Assembly: GCA_010202645.1 (NCBI GenBank)
Contig: CP047920.1
Span: 434,001-498,000 of the forward strand
From: Candidatus Saccharibacteria bacterium oral taxon 488
GTDB taxonomy: Bacteria; Patescibacteriota; Saccharimonadia; Saccharimonadales; Saccharimonadaceae
Reading direction: 5' to 3'
Length of the DNA: 64,000 nt
The notes below the pieces were generated by a model. That model saw only the letters and a list, made by a program, of their open reading frames with translations, had not been told where the DNA came from and made no database searches. Shown here piece after piece: positions 40,190-47,402 of this stretch (within the stretch, counting starts at the first letter, position 1; each line of letters opens with the position of its first letter). A program made the position numbers and the translations under genes.

Positions 40190-41025
40190 CTGGCATCCTC
40201 TCGCGGATGGTACTGTGAAAAGCGTGAGAAACAATCGGCCGGTCGCCGCCCGAGCGGTTTTGTCTGCAGACGTAACCCTCGATCAATCTGCTGAGCGCTT
40301 TCACAGACGATAGTAAACTCCGGCGAGGTCACGTATTCTCGCCATGTCATTCCATCTAGCGGTGCACACTGATCAAGCATTGCAAGTGTCGTTTGATGTA
40401 CGCTGTCTGCCTCTGATTGACCATCCTTGCGACGAGACCAACGCTGCCCGGCTGCCGTCATTTCCGGCGGTAACGCACAGCCAGCCCAGTGTAAAACCCG
40501 CGCCGCTGCTCCATTGACCAGACCAGCACCACCAGAACAGTGACTGGTCAGTCGCACAAGTGCCGCATGACGTTCCGCCTCATCAGTGGTGAGCGGTATG
40601 GCCGATGTACGACCAGTTTTAACCGCCATCTCACACGCCAATAGCTTTTGGTCGAGCTCCCTAAGCAGCTCATCTAGCCGCTCGCTGCTATCTTTGATGG
40701 TATCGACTAGTGGCGGCAGATTGTCGACTGCCCCCCTAAGGAACTCAGGCTCACGCTCGCTATACTCGCGCAATCGGACAGCCTGAGATATCTGACACAA
40801 CCCCCCTATCGCCACCGCTATACCACCAAAAAATGTCGCCTGCTGACCAGCTTCTGGTAACACATTATGCCACACCTCACCAGATAGGGCTGTCAACATG
40901 CCGGCGACTACACTAATATTACCGACAACCTCACGCCCGCTGCACCCAGTCATTGGGCCACTACCACCGATGACCTCAGGTGACAGTGATCTATTTCTCC
41001 TATTTCTTTCATTCTCCGCCATCAT
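40183..41025 (-). CDS. Membrane protein with coiled coil, upstream of rarA
   Basis: This 280-residue protein is not recognised. Two hydrophobic stretches (about residues 34-55 and 63-82, the second containing FFGGIAVAIGGL) are followed by a probable coiled coil (about 100-135, SSERLDELLRELDQKLLACE). It ends by overlapping rarA as GTGA, so translation is coupled to it. TATAAT ends 6 bases before ATG 41025, giving a leaderless mRNA divergent from ddl. Confidence 0.65.
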   Translation of the reverse strand: MMAENERNRRNRSLSPEVIGGSGPMTGCSGREVVGNISVVAGMLTALSGEVWHNVLPEAGQQATFFGGIAVAIGGLCQISQAVRLREYSEREPEFLRGAVDNLPPLVDTIKDSSERLDELLRELDQKLLACEMAVKTGRTSAIPLTTDEAERHAALVRLTSHCSGGAGLVNGAAARVLHWAGCALPPEMTAAGQRWSRRKDGQSEADSVHQTTLAMLDQCAPLDGMTWREYVTSPEFTIVCESAQQIDRGLRLQTKPLGRRPADCFSRFSQYHPREDARW

Positions 41026-41087
41026 CGTTTCATTATATCACGCCCAGAAATTCGCCTCGTCAGGGCATAGTGCGCTATACTGGGATA

Positions 41088-42122
41088 ATGGATAGATTAC
41101 GCGTTCTCCTCATACTTGGCGGCGAGTCATCCGAGCACGAGGTCTCGATCAGTTCCGCTACTAATGTGCTGGCGGCACTGGACACAGCACGCTACGACAT
41201 TAACCTATGCTACATCGACCGTGTTGGTCAGTGGCGGCTCGTCGAGACGATCGAGGCACGCGACCAACCAAGCCCACACTTAATGCCACAACTCGGCCAG
41301 CGGTCGCTGCTCATCGACGGTGTTGACCCGCTGCCGATTGACGTGATAATTCCGGTGCTTCACGGCAAAAATGGCGAGGACGGCAGCGTGCAAGGTCTGG
41401 CGCAGCTACTTCATATTCCCTATGTCGGCCCAAGTCTCCTTTCGGCGGCTGTCACCATGGACAAAGACATGACCAAGCGGCTGGCGCTCGGCGCTCACGT
41501 TCCGGTTGTGCCGTGGCGCACGCTAGCAAGTGATGCGCCGCAACCGACCTTCGCCGAGATAGCTGATGAGCTTGGTACGCCTGTTTTTATCAAGCCATCC
41601 CGTGCTGGCTCGTCCGTCGGTGTCAACAAAGTCCACTCGGCCGAAGCATTCACCACCGCGCTTGACGAAGCCTTTCGCCACGACAACACCGTGTTGATCG
41701 AACAAGCGATCACCGCCCGCGAGCTTGAGCTGGCTGTCCTCGGCTACGGCACATCTGCCCGCGTCAGCGTACCTGGTGAGATTCTTCCTGGCGAAGAGTT
41801 TTATAGCTACGACGATAAGTACAGCACCGCTAGCACCTCACGCGTTGTTATCCCCGCGGAGGTTGACGAGTCAGTGACGGTAGAACTACAGCGCCTCGCA
41901 CTGACTGCCTACCGCGCAACCGGTGGACACGGCATGGCACGAGTTGACTTTTTCCTTGATCCGACGGGCCAGATTTTTCTCAACGAGATTAATAGCATCC
42001 CCGGCTTCACCAACATCAGTATGTATCCGAAGCTCTGGGAAGCTTCGGGCCTCAGCCCACAGGCGCTGGTTGACGAGCTGATCAAGGAGGCGCTTGCCAG
42101 CCGCTCTATACGTGGCGTATAA
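41088..42122 (+). CDS. ddl: D-alanine-D-alanine ligase
   Basis: This ATP-grasp enzyme has about 344 residues and makes the D-Ala-D-Ala of peptidoglycan precursors. Landmarks are ILGGESSEHEVSISSATNVL, PVLHGKNGEDGSVQGLAQLL near residue 90, FIKPSRAGSSVGVNKV near 165, and INSIPGFTNISMYPKLWE near 310. I start at ATG 41088 because family homology begins there and a TATACT box ends 6 bases before it, making a leaderless mRNA; the frame extends 36 codons upstream into non-homologous sequence. Confidence 0.96.
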   Translation: MDRLRVLLILGGESSEHEVSISSATNVLAALDTARYDINLCYIDRVGQWRLVETIEARDQPSPHLMPQLGQRSLLIDGVDPLPIDVIIPVLHGKNGEDGSVQGLAQLLHIPYVGPSLLSAAVTMDKDMTKRLALGAHVPVVPWRTLASDAPQPTFAEIADELGTPVFIKPSRAGSSVGVNKVHSAEAFTTALDEAFRHDNTVLIEQAITARELELAVLGYGTSARVSVPGEILPGEEFYSYDDKYSTASTSRVVIPAEVDESVTVELQRLALTAYRATGGHGMARVDFFLDPTGQIFLNEINSIPGFTNISMYPKLWEASGLSPQALVDELIKEALASRSIRGV

Positions 42123-42146
42123 TTTCCTTATAAACAGGAGGTCAAT

Positions 42147-42890
42147 ATGGAAATAGTAGCAGTAATTTTAGTCATCGTACTGATGTTTGTACTGAGCGGC
42201 ATTAGGGTAGTCAACCAATACCAGCGCGGCGTAGTATTGACGCTGGGTAAATTTACTGGCGTACGCGAGCCAGGCCTAAGGGTGGTGGTACCGATTTTTC
42301 AGACGATGATGATGGTGGATGTGCGTTCCACGCCAATTGATGTGCCGAAACAAGAAGTCATCACCAAAGACAACGTCACTGTCGGCGTTGACGCGGTGGT
42401 CTACTTCCGAGTGATTAACGCGCCAAAGGCAGTGCTGGAGACGACCAACTACATTTATGCCACCAGCCAATTTGCCCAGGCTGCCCTGCGCGACGTCACC
42501 GGTAACGTCGATATGGACGATCTGCTCGCCAAACGGGAGGAGATTTCACAGCAGATTAAAGAAATTGTTGACGCCGAGACTGACAAATGGGGTATCGATG
42601 TTGAGAATGTCAAGATTCAGAACATCGAACTTCCGGGTGATATGAAGCGTGCCATGGCCAAGCAGGCCGAAGCCGAGCGTGAGCGCCGCGCCAACATCAT
42701 CAACGCCGACGGTGAAAAAGCTGCTGCCGAAACATTGGCGCAAGCCGCCGAGATCCTGGCAAAAACCCAAGGCGCGATTAACCTGCGCACCCTGAACACA
42801 CTGGAGCGCATCTCCACCGAACCATCACAAAAGACGATGATGCTCTTCCCGATTGAACTGATTGACGCAATTCGCGGCGGTAAGAAATAG
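42147..42890 (+). CDS. SPFH/band 7 membrane protein (slipin type)
   Basis: This 247-residue protein has an N-terminal membrane helix (residues 2-20) and an SPFH domain: VNQYQRGVVLTLGKFTG, RSTPIDVPKQEVITKDNVTV, then a long charged helix with AMAKQAEAERERRANIINAD and a conserved tail. Family members form membrane cages or microdomain scaffolds and often partner with a NfeD protease; no NfeD gene is next to it. AGGAGG precedes the ATG, and it follows ddl by 24 bases, so the two may be co-transcribed. Confidence 0.9.
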   Translation: MEIVAVILVIVLMFVLSGIRVVNQYQRGVVLTLGKFTGVREPGLRVVVPIFQTMMMVDVRSTPIDVPKQEVITKDNVTVGVDAVVYFRVINAPKAVLETTNYIYATSQFAQAALRDVTGNVDMDDLLAKREEISQQIKEIVDAETDKWGIDVENVKIQNIELPGDMKRAMAKQAEAERERRANIINADGEKAAAETLAQAAEILAKTQGAINLRTLNTLERISTEPSQKTMMLFPIELIDAIRGGKK

Positions 42891-42914
42891 CACGCCTCGC
42901 ACGGTTGATTGCAC

Positions 42915-43757
42915 ATGATGGAGCTGCTTCAAACGTCCCGCGGTACGATCGAATATCGACATGACATGCACGGCTCGTTAACGGTTCTCATTTTGAACGG
43001 CGGTCACACGACTGCCGCCATGCGTACGGGTGAGGATTACTTCGTTAGTCGCGGCTATTCAATCCTCAGCGTCAGCCGACCCGGCTATGGTGGGACAGAT
43101 ACGGCGCTTAGCGAAACCTATGGCGAGTTCGAACAGGCGACAAACGAGTTGCTAGAGCAGCTCGGGATTGAGCGTGTCATCCTGGTCGGCATATCGGCTG
43201 GCGGCAGAGCGGCGATGCGGTTCGCCGAGCTTCACCCCGACAGCGTTGATAAACTCGTCCTGATGAGCGCGGTGAGTTTCAAGAAATGGCCTAGTCAAAG
43301 TACTCGTATGGCAGCCCGTATCGCGTTTAATCCTGTGCTCGAACATGCAACGTGGGCAGTGATGCGCTGGCTGCTCCGCAGATGGTCGCGAAAAATAGTC
43401 AGTTATTTGTTTCAACAACTCACGACATTGGACGCGCGTGACGTGCTTGCTAGCTACCCGCCGTCGTCTATCGATGCAATCGCGTCGATGTTTATGCAAT
43501 TTCGCTCTGGCAGTGGGTTCATGAATGACATTAGTCGGCGTTTGATGAAGGGTAATCCCGAAACTATCACACAACCGACGCTTATACTGCATAGTAAGTA
43601 TGATGGTTCGGTTCCGCTCGACCATCCGCTTCACACCGCGAAGCAGATCAAGCACGCCGTGCTTTCCATCAATAATACCGAATCGCACGTGATGTGGCTG
43701 AGTCCTAGGTGGATGGAAGTTGAAAATACGCTCGATGAGTTTCTCGCTTCAAAGTGA
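42915..43757 (+). CDS. Alpha/beta-hydrolase
   Basis: This soluble hydrolase has about 280 residues. The nucleophile elbow is VGISAGGRA near residue 97, the probable acid is D in LHSKYDGSVPLDHP, and the histidine lies in ESHVMW near 258. GGHTTAAMR in the N-terminal part is the likely oxyanion region. The substrate is unknown. It follows the SPFH gene by about 25 bases. Two ATGs (42915 and 42918) are adjacent; the ribosome site is weak. Confidence 0.88.
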   Translation: MMELLQTSRGTIEYRHDMHGSLTVLILNGGHTTAAMRTGEDYFVSRGYSILSVSRPGYGGTDTALSETYGEFEQATNELLEQLGIERVILVGISAGGRAAMRFAELHPDSVDKLVLMSAVSFKKWPSQSTRMAARIAFNPVLEHATWAVMRWLLRRWSRKIVSYLFQQLTTLDARDVLASYPPSSIDAIASMFMQFRSGSGFMNDISRRLMKGNPETITQPTLILHSKYDGSVPLDHPLHTAKQIKHAVLSINNTESHVMWLSPRWMEVENTLDEFLASK

Positions 43758-44178
43758 TAAGGGCGCCGCTTAAATCATTATTCTGCCAAGTTCAGCGATT
43801 GCCTGGCTTCTTCGTTGCACGAGGCGGTCGCGACATTTCGGGGGGCTGGTCGAGCAACGAAAGGATACACTTAGGCATACAGCTGCGGACGCCTGTTGAG
43901 ATGTTGCAGAGGTGGTGAGGTGGTGAGGTGATACGATAGATATACACGATCAGCAGACTATGTATTCAAAGTGGCTACCGCTACTTGAAAATAATGGCTT
44001 GGCAGTGTCATAATATTACAAATATGTTAGAGTTTGGTTCGACCGAAGATAAGACTGCATTACAAGCAAGTCTTAATAAATCACGAAAGTTGTGGCGCAA
44101 GATACTAGATATAGCCCAAAAAAGCTAAGTCATCATAAATAAACTATCTAAGAGCAGTAAAACGTAAGGAGAGCAATT
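43758..44178. other. Gene-poor stretch before the AT-rich unknown genes
   Basis: I see no convincing gene in these 420 bases. A short tandem repeat of the unit GAGGTGGT (about 2.7 copies) lies at 43909-43930. A 34-codon ATG frame at 44024-44128 (MLEFGSTEDKTALQASLNKS...) has no ribosome site and could be a fragment. The base composition shifts from GC-rich to AT-rich across the stretch, consistent with an island boundary. Confidence 0.4.
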
Positions 44179-44358
44179 ATGAGTAAACAAAACTATACCG
44201 AAGAATTTAGCGTTAACGGCGATCAAGTTGTCGAGAAGGTCAAGCAGCTTATCAAAGAAGGCAACGTCCGCCGATTATTACTACCGACACTTGCAGCACT
44301 CGGCGCGGCGGTGGCGTTGATGGCGCAGTGCACAATCGCGGTAGAGCGGCGGGATTAA
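44179..44358 (+). CDS. Shortened DUF4342-like protein
   Basis: This 59-residue frame is supported by a strong ribosome site (AAGGAGAG before the ATG). The start YTEEFSVNGDQVVEKVKQLI followed by KEGNVRRLLL matches the N-terminal half of DUF4342, and LAALGAAVALMAQCTIAVE matches its hydrophobic C-terminal end. The central segment of the family, about 25 residues, is absent, as if removed by an in-frame deletion. The function of the family is unknown. Confidence 0.7.
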   Translation: MSKQNYTEEFSVNGDQVVEKVKQLIKEGNVRRLLLPTLAALGAAVALMAQCTIAVERRD

Positions 44359-44383
44359 ACAACGGTCTAGTTTATATAAAAAT

Positions 44384-44944
44384 ATGGCTAGAGGAATGCA
44401 CGCTGGCATTAAAATATACAAGCTAGACAATCACAATAACAGTGTCAATAACGAGATGCTTGTCTTTATCGCTAGCTTAGAGATAAGTGACGTATACCAT
44501 ACACTTAACAGATATAAATCAGCCTATAGTAGTCTAGAAGAGACTCGTGAAATGAGATATTGTTGTTCATGTCTTTACGAAGCATCCAATATACTAGAAC
44601 ATCTTAACGCCATAAATAAATATAAGAATAAAATTGAAAATAAAAAAGACGAACTGAGCCAAACTATTCTAAATATGAGAAATCACATACGCCATGACAT
44701 ATGCGATAATATATTTGACGATAATTCAGAGAACAACAAAAAACGCCGAGAAAAGCGCGCCAAAGAACTTGGTATTGGTGATAGACTCCTCGTTCATGTA
44801 GGATTTGATGTTGATGCTATAAAGACAGGAGATACGGAATTGACATTTTCACAGATTGAAGATTTTTTGAAAAGGTCGCAAAACACCTTTAAACAATTTA
44901 CAGAAGAACTTATACAAAGTGGTAGGCTATCAACAATGGATTGA
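44384..44944 (+). CDS. Unknown AT-rich helical protein
   Basis: This 186-residue protein is not recognised. It is lysine- and asparagine-rich and largely helical with likely coiled coil around residues 80-135 (YKNKIENKKDELSQTI, later NNKKRREKRAKELGIG). Codon use (AAA, ATA, AGA) is unlike the flanking core genes and suggests recent transfer. It follows the DUF4342-like gene by 25 bases. It has no clear ribosome site. Confidence 0.6.
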   Translation: MARGMHAGIKIYKLDNHNNSVNNEMLVFIASLEISDVYHTLNRYKSAYSSLEETREMRYCCSCLYEASNILEHLNAINKYKNKIENKKDELSQTILNMRNHIRHDICDNIFDDNSENNKKRREKRAKELGIGDRLLVHVGFDVDAIKTGDTELTFSQIEDFLKRSQNTFKQFTEELIQSGRLSTMD

Positions 44945-45304
44945 AGAATGATTGCATGACTACTTGTACTCGTTAAGTCCACTTGGTGGCAATTTACTCT
45001 GAAACTCGAACCTATTTCGAGCGTAAATGCTGAGTCGCGCAGGTTCAGCTCCAACGCCTGCGGGCGCCCACGCCCGCTCACCCCACCAAGAACCCTTTGA
45101 ATTATCTTTTTGAAATTTCCCCCGCTAATAATTTCTGAGTTTATAAAGAAATTAAAGCGCGTATCCTGCTTGATTGGTTTCATAAGTCCGCACCCCTTAC
45201 TAAGCTGCTTTCTAGAATGTTTATGTCCCAACCAATCAAATAGTATCGTGGATTTTCTCTAAGTATACATGATTAGCTGAATAAAATTAGTTTATAATAA
45301 CCAT
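44945..45304. other. Intergenic stretch with GC-rich hairpins
   Basis: Two adjacent hairpins stand out at about 45037-45080: CGCAGG with CCTGCG, then GCGGGCG-CCCA-CGCCCGC, a perfect 7-pair stem with a 4-base loop in an otherwise AT-rich area. A minus-strand frame from ATG 45183 (MKPIKQDTRFNFFINSEIIS...) covers them, preceded by AAGGGG, but its later part lies under the neighbouring gene and I do not recognise it. A structured RNA or a gene remnant are both possible. Confidence 0.35.
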
Positions 45305-45808
45305 ATGAATATGATACTATGTCGAGATATTAATGGTAAAGCCCATGTCGTCGCCAAGACAAGCTTAATCAAGAGAACATCCGCCTATGGAGTCATAAGG
45401 AGTAAAAAAGGAATCCTGCTCGTCAGAGACAGAACCTCCTCCGATAAGAAATGGGATCTGCCGGGTGGAGGCATTGAGCCCAAAGAACGATTACTCGATG
45501 GCTTAAAGCGTGAGATAAAAGAAGAGACAGGATTGGATGTCATAGGTAGACCCACAAAAATATGCAAATTCACCGAGTACTTCTACGATATCGATTCCGG
45601 GCAAGGATGGGAGTCAACGCGTCATTTCTATGAAGTTTCATACAAAGGCAATCCTATAATGGACGGAAACTACGAAGATATTGTTGACGCTCGGTATTTT
45701 AAACTTCCTTTACCCGAGGGACGGGTATCGGCCGTTGCCATTTTAGTTCTGAATTGGTGCGGATGGGGAGAGTCGAACTCCCGTCTCAACCTTGGGAAGG
45801 TCACATAA
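45305..45808 (+). CDS. NUDIX hydrolase whose 3' end runs into a tRNA gene
   Basis: This 167-residue protein has a complete NUDIX box near residues 55-80: GGGIEPKERLLDGLKREIKE followed by ETGL, which fits GX5EX7REXXEEXGL. It should hydrolyse a nucleoside-diphosphate-linked substrate, not identifiable here. TATAAT ends 6 bases before the ATG, so it is probably leaderless. The last 18 codons (GWGESNSRLNLGKVT) are read from the antisense of tRNA-Gly(CCC), so the natural C-terminus has probably been replaced. Confidence 0.85.
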   Translation: MNMILCRDINGKAHVVAKTSLIKRTSAYGVIRSKKGILLVRDRTSSDKKWDLPGGGIEPKERLLDGLKREIKEETGLDVIGRPTKICKFTEYFYDIDSGQGWESTRHFYEVSYKGNPIMDGNYEDIVDARYFKLPLPEGRVSAVAILVLNWCGWGESNSRLNLGKVT

Positions 45809-45829
45809 TAGCCGTTATACGACACCCGC
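45755..45829 (-). tRNA. tRNA-Gly(CCC)
   Basis: The acceptor GCGGGTG pairs with CATCCGC. The anticodon stem TGACC/GGTTG encloses TTCCCAA (anticodon CCC). The T-loop is TTCGACT and CCA is encoded. Its 3' half is overlapped on the other strand by the NUDIX frame, so an element may have inserted at the tRNA 3' end. Confidence 0.9.
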
Positions 45830-45905
45830 GACGAGAATATTATACCTGATTCTCCGCCAAACTACTAGAGTATTGTAGCATTTTCTTGACGCTTACGCTA
45901 AAAGT

Positions 45906-45933
45906 TTGACATATAATTTTAGTGCGCTACAAT
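45906..45933 (+). promoter_or_regulatory. Promoter of the GH16 gene (leaderless)
   Basis: TTGACA (45906-45911), 16 bases, TACAAT (45928-45933). The -10 box ends 6 bases before ATG 45940, so the first transcribed base should be the A of the start codon. Confidence 0.7.
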
Positions 45934-45939
45934 AGACAT

Positions 45940-47115
45940 ATGACGAAGCGAAAACTGGTTACAACTAGCATAGCAACTATAATCGTCATCGGCGGCTTGT
46001 CGCTTGGCGCACTGCACTTCTTGTCGCAGGTAAATAACGCCCCGCCCCAAGCGACAAAATACGCTGACCGAACTACGTCGCCGACTGGCTCATCTGGCTC
46101 ATTGAGTACCGATAATCGCTCTCGCTCTGATACCAACTCCACGAACGACAATCAGCAATCAAGCAAGCCTAACCAAAACACTGACAATAAGCCGACGCCA
46201 GCTGAGCACAATTGGGTAACGCAGACGATGCGCCACAACCAAGCCCAGACCACAAATCAACAGTCCGAACGTCGCGACCCTCATGGCTCAACTGAGCAGA
46301 CTAATCAACTGCCACACAACAACTCATCAAACAATCACCCTAGCAATAAGAGGCGCAAGCGTAGCGTTCCAAGCCAGCCTCAGCCATCAAAGCCCAGCGG
46401 CCCGGCGAACCACGACCGAAACCAGGCGGCAATTGATGGCTGGCAGATGGATTATTTTGAAGGCTTTGACTCATCGATCAAGCAAACTAAATGGGTGCAA
46501 TACGGTTGGGGCGATCCAGCGGTTGGCCACGGCTGTATGGGCGTGATGTCGCAGCGTAATTCGTTCACTCGAGACGGCAAACTGGTAATTCGCACTCAGT
46601 ACGAGAACGGCCAGTGGAGCACTGGTGGCGCCGGTTCAGGTGATGTATTCACCGCCTCACGCGGCCGCTGGGAAGTTCGCGCCAAGTTCCCGAAAGCCAA
46701 AGGCGTTGGCTACGCATTCCTTCTCTGGCCAAAGGACGAAGGCTGGCCGCCAGAGATTGATTTCGCCGAGGGGCGCGTCAATGGTCCTCGTGTTGAGGCA
46801 ACGTACCACTGGGATCCGGACAACAAGCAAAAGCAAGCATCCCTCGATAATCACGATATGAGCGGCTGGCACACGTACGGCGTTATCGTCGAGAAAGATC
46901 ATATAATCTTTACGCTGGATGGTAAAGAATGGGGTCGCATCAAGCATCCGAACGTGACTGACAAGCAGATGTTCCTCGGCGTGCAGGCTGGAGCGATGAA
47001 CCCGAACGGCATTAATAAACATACCGAGACCGTTGACGGCGGCGTACCTAATCCACTCACGCCAGCTGTATCTGATATCGAAATTGACTATGTAGCGCAT
47101 TACGTGCGGAAATAG
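45940..47115 (+). CDS. Secreted GH16 family glycoside hydrolase
   Basis: This 391-residue protein starts at ATG 45940, which is placed by the promoter. Residues 8-29 are a hydrophobic signal or anchor. Residues 35-160 are a low-complexity serine/asparagine/glutamine/proline linker. Residues 165-391 are a GH16 beta-sandwich with the catalytic pair in EIDFAE (E272, D274, E277) and GWHTYGVIVEKDHIIFTLDG downstream. Relatives cut beta-1,3 or mixed-linkage glucans, galactans or related glycans; the substrate is not set by sequence alone. Anchored at the surface, it could trim host or biofilm polysaccharide. Confidence 0.9.
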   Translation: MTKRKLVTTSIATIIVIGGLSLGALHFLSQVNNAPPQATKYADRTTSPTGSSGSLSTDNRSRSDTNSTNDNQQSSKPNQNTDNKPTPAEHNWVTQTMRHNQAQTTNQQSERRDPHGSTEQTNQLPHNNSSNNHPSNKRRKRSVPSQPQPSKPSGPANHDRNQAAIDGWQMDYFEGFDSSIKQTKWVQYGWGDPAVGHGCMGVMSQRNSFTRDGKLVIRTQYENGQWSTGGAGSGDVFTASRGRWEVRAKFPKAKGVGYAFLLWPKDEGWPPEIDFAEGRVNGPRVEATYHWDPDNKQKQASLDNHDMSGWHTYGVIVEKDHIIFTLDGKEWGRIKHPNVTDKQMFLGVQAGAMNPNGINKHTETVDGGVPNPLTPAVSDIEIDYVAHYVRK

Positions 47116-47119
47116 CGGC

Positions 47120-47148
47120 TTGCCAGATAACGGTAACTTTAGTACAAT
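47120..47148 (+). promoter_or_regulatory. Promoter of tRNA-Phe
   Basis: TTGCCA (47120-47125), 17 bases, TACAAT (47143-47148), 16 bases before the tRNA. Confidence 0.7.
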
Positions 47149-47164
47149 AAGATAGCAAGTTTGT

Positions 47165-47240
47165 GGCTCTTTAGCTCAGTTGGTAGAGCAGAGGCCTGAA
47201 GAGCCTTGTGTCCCCAGTTCGAGTCTGGGAGGAGCCACCA
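47165..47240 (+). tRNA. tRNA-Phe(GAA)
   Basis: The acceptor GGCTCTT pairs with AGGAGCC. The D-loop AGTTGGTA has both conserved G residues, the anticodon loop is CTGAAGA (GAA), the T-loop is TTCGAGT, and CCA is encoded. Confidence 0.96.
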
Positions 47241-47244
47241 AACA

Positions 47245-47273
47245 TTGCATTTTATTCGCGGCTTTGTTACAAT
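47245..47273 (+). promoter_or_regulatory. Promoter of tRNA-Gly(GCC)
   Basis: TTGCAT (47245-47250), 17 bases, TACAAT (47268-47273), 16 bases before the tRNA, so this tRNA has its own promoter despite lying 49 bases after tRNA-Phe. Confidence 0.7.
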
Positions 47274-47289
47274 AAACCGTGAACCACAT

Positions 47290-47365
47290 GCGGGTATAGC
47301 TCAGTTGTTAGAGCGCTTCCTTGCCATGGAAGAGGCCAGGAGTTAGAGTCTCCTTACCCGCACCA
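47290..47365 (+). tRNA. tRNA-Gly(GCC) with U19-A56 in place of G19-C56
   Basis: The acceptor GCGGGTA pairs with TACCCGC; the anticodon stem CTTCC/GGAAG encloses TTGCCAT (GCC); CCA is encoded. The D-loop is AGTTGTTA, with T at position 19 (47308), and the T-loop is TTAGAGT, with A at position 56 (47345). The universal G19-C56 elbow pair is thus replaced by a complementary U19-A56 pair. All stems are intact. The 3' end forms the left boundary of the island. Confidence 0.93.
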
Positions 47366-47402
47366 TGAAAGACTTTTCGGTTTCTGGAAGGTCTTTTTTG
47401 TT
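47356..47402 (+). repeat. Left direct repeat (attL-like) at the tRNA-Gly 3' end
   Basis: ACCCGCACCATGAAAGACTT and three further bases (23 in all, 47356-47378) are identical to 52855-52877, and the next 24 bases match in 19 positions. The repeat comprises the last ten bases of tRNA-Gly and its terminator. Confidence 0.85.
47366..47399 (+). terminator. tRNA-Gly terminator (left copy)
   Basis: AAAGACTTTTC, a short loop, GGAAGGTCTTTTTT: a stem of about 11 pairs followed by a T tract directly after the encoded CCA. Confidence 0.85.

Noticed and set aside
43909-43930. GAGGTGGT tandem units as a CRISPR or regulatory array
   Set aside because: There are fewer than three short units without spacers. 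It is simple-sequence repetition.
44794-45231. Minus-strand 145-codon frame overlapping the AT-rich unknown gene
   Set aside because: Its C-terminal half lies antisense to a better-supported gene and no family is recognised. The N-terminal part from 45183 is mentioned only as a possibility in the intergenic note.
44945-45304. Possible tmRNA or tRNA-like end (CCACCA-type sequences on both strands)
   Set aside because: No T-arm with correct pairing, no acceptor partner and no tag-reading frame could be found.
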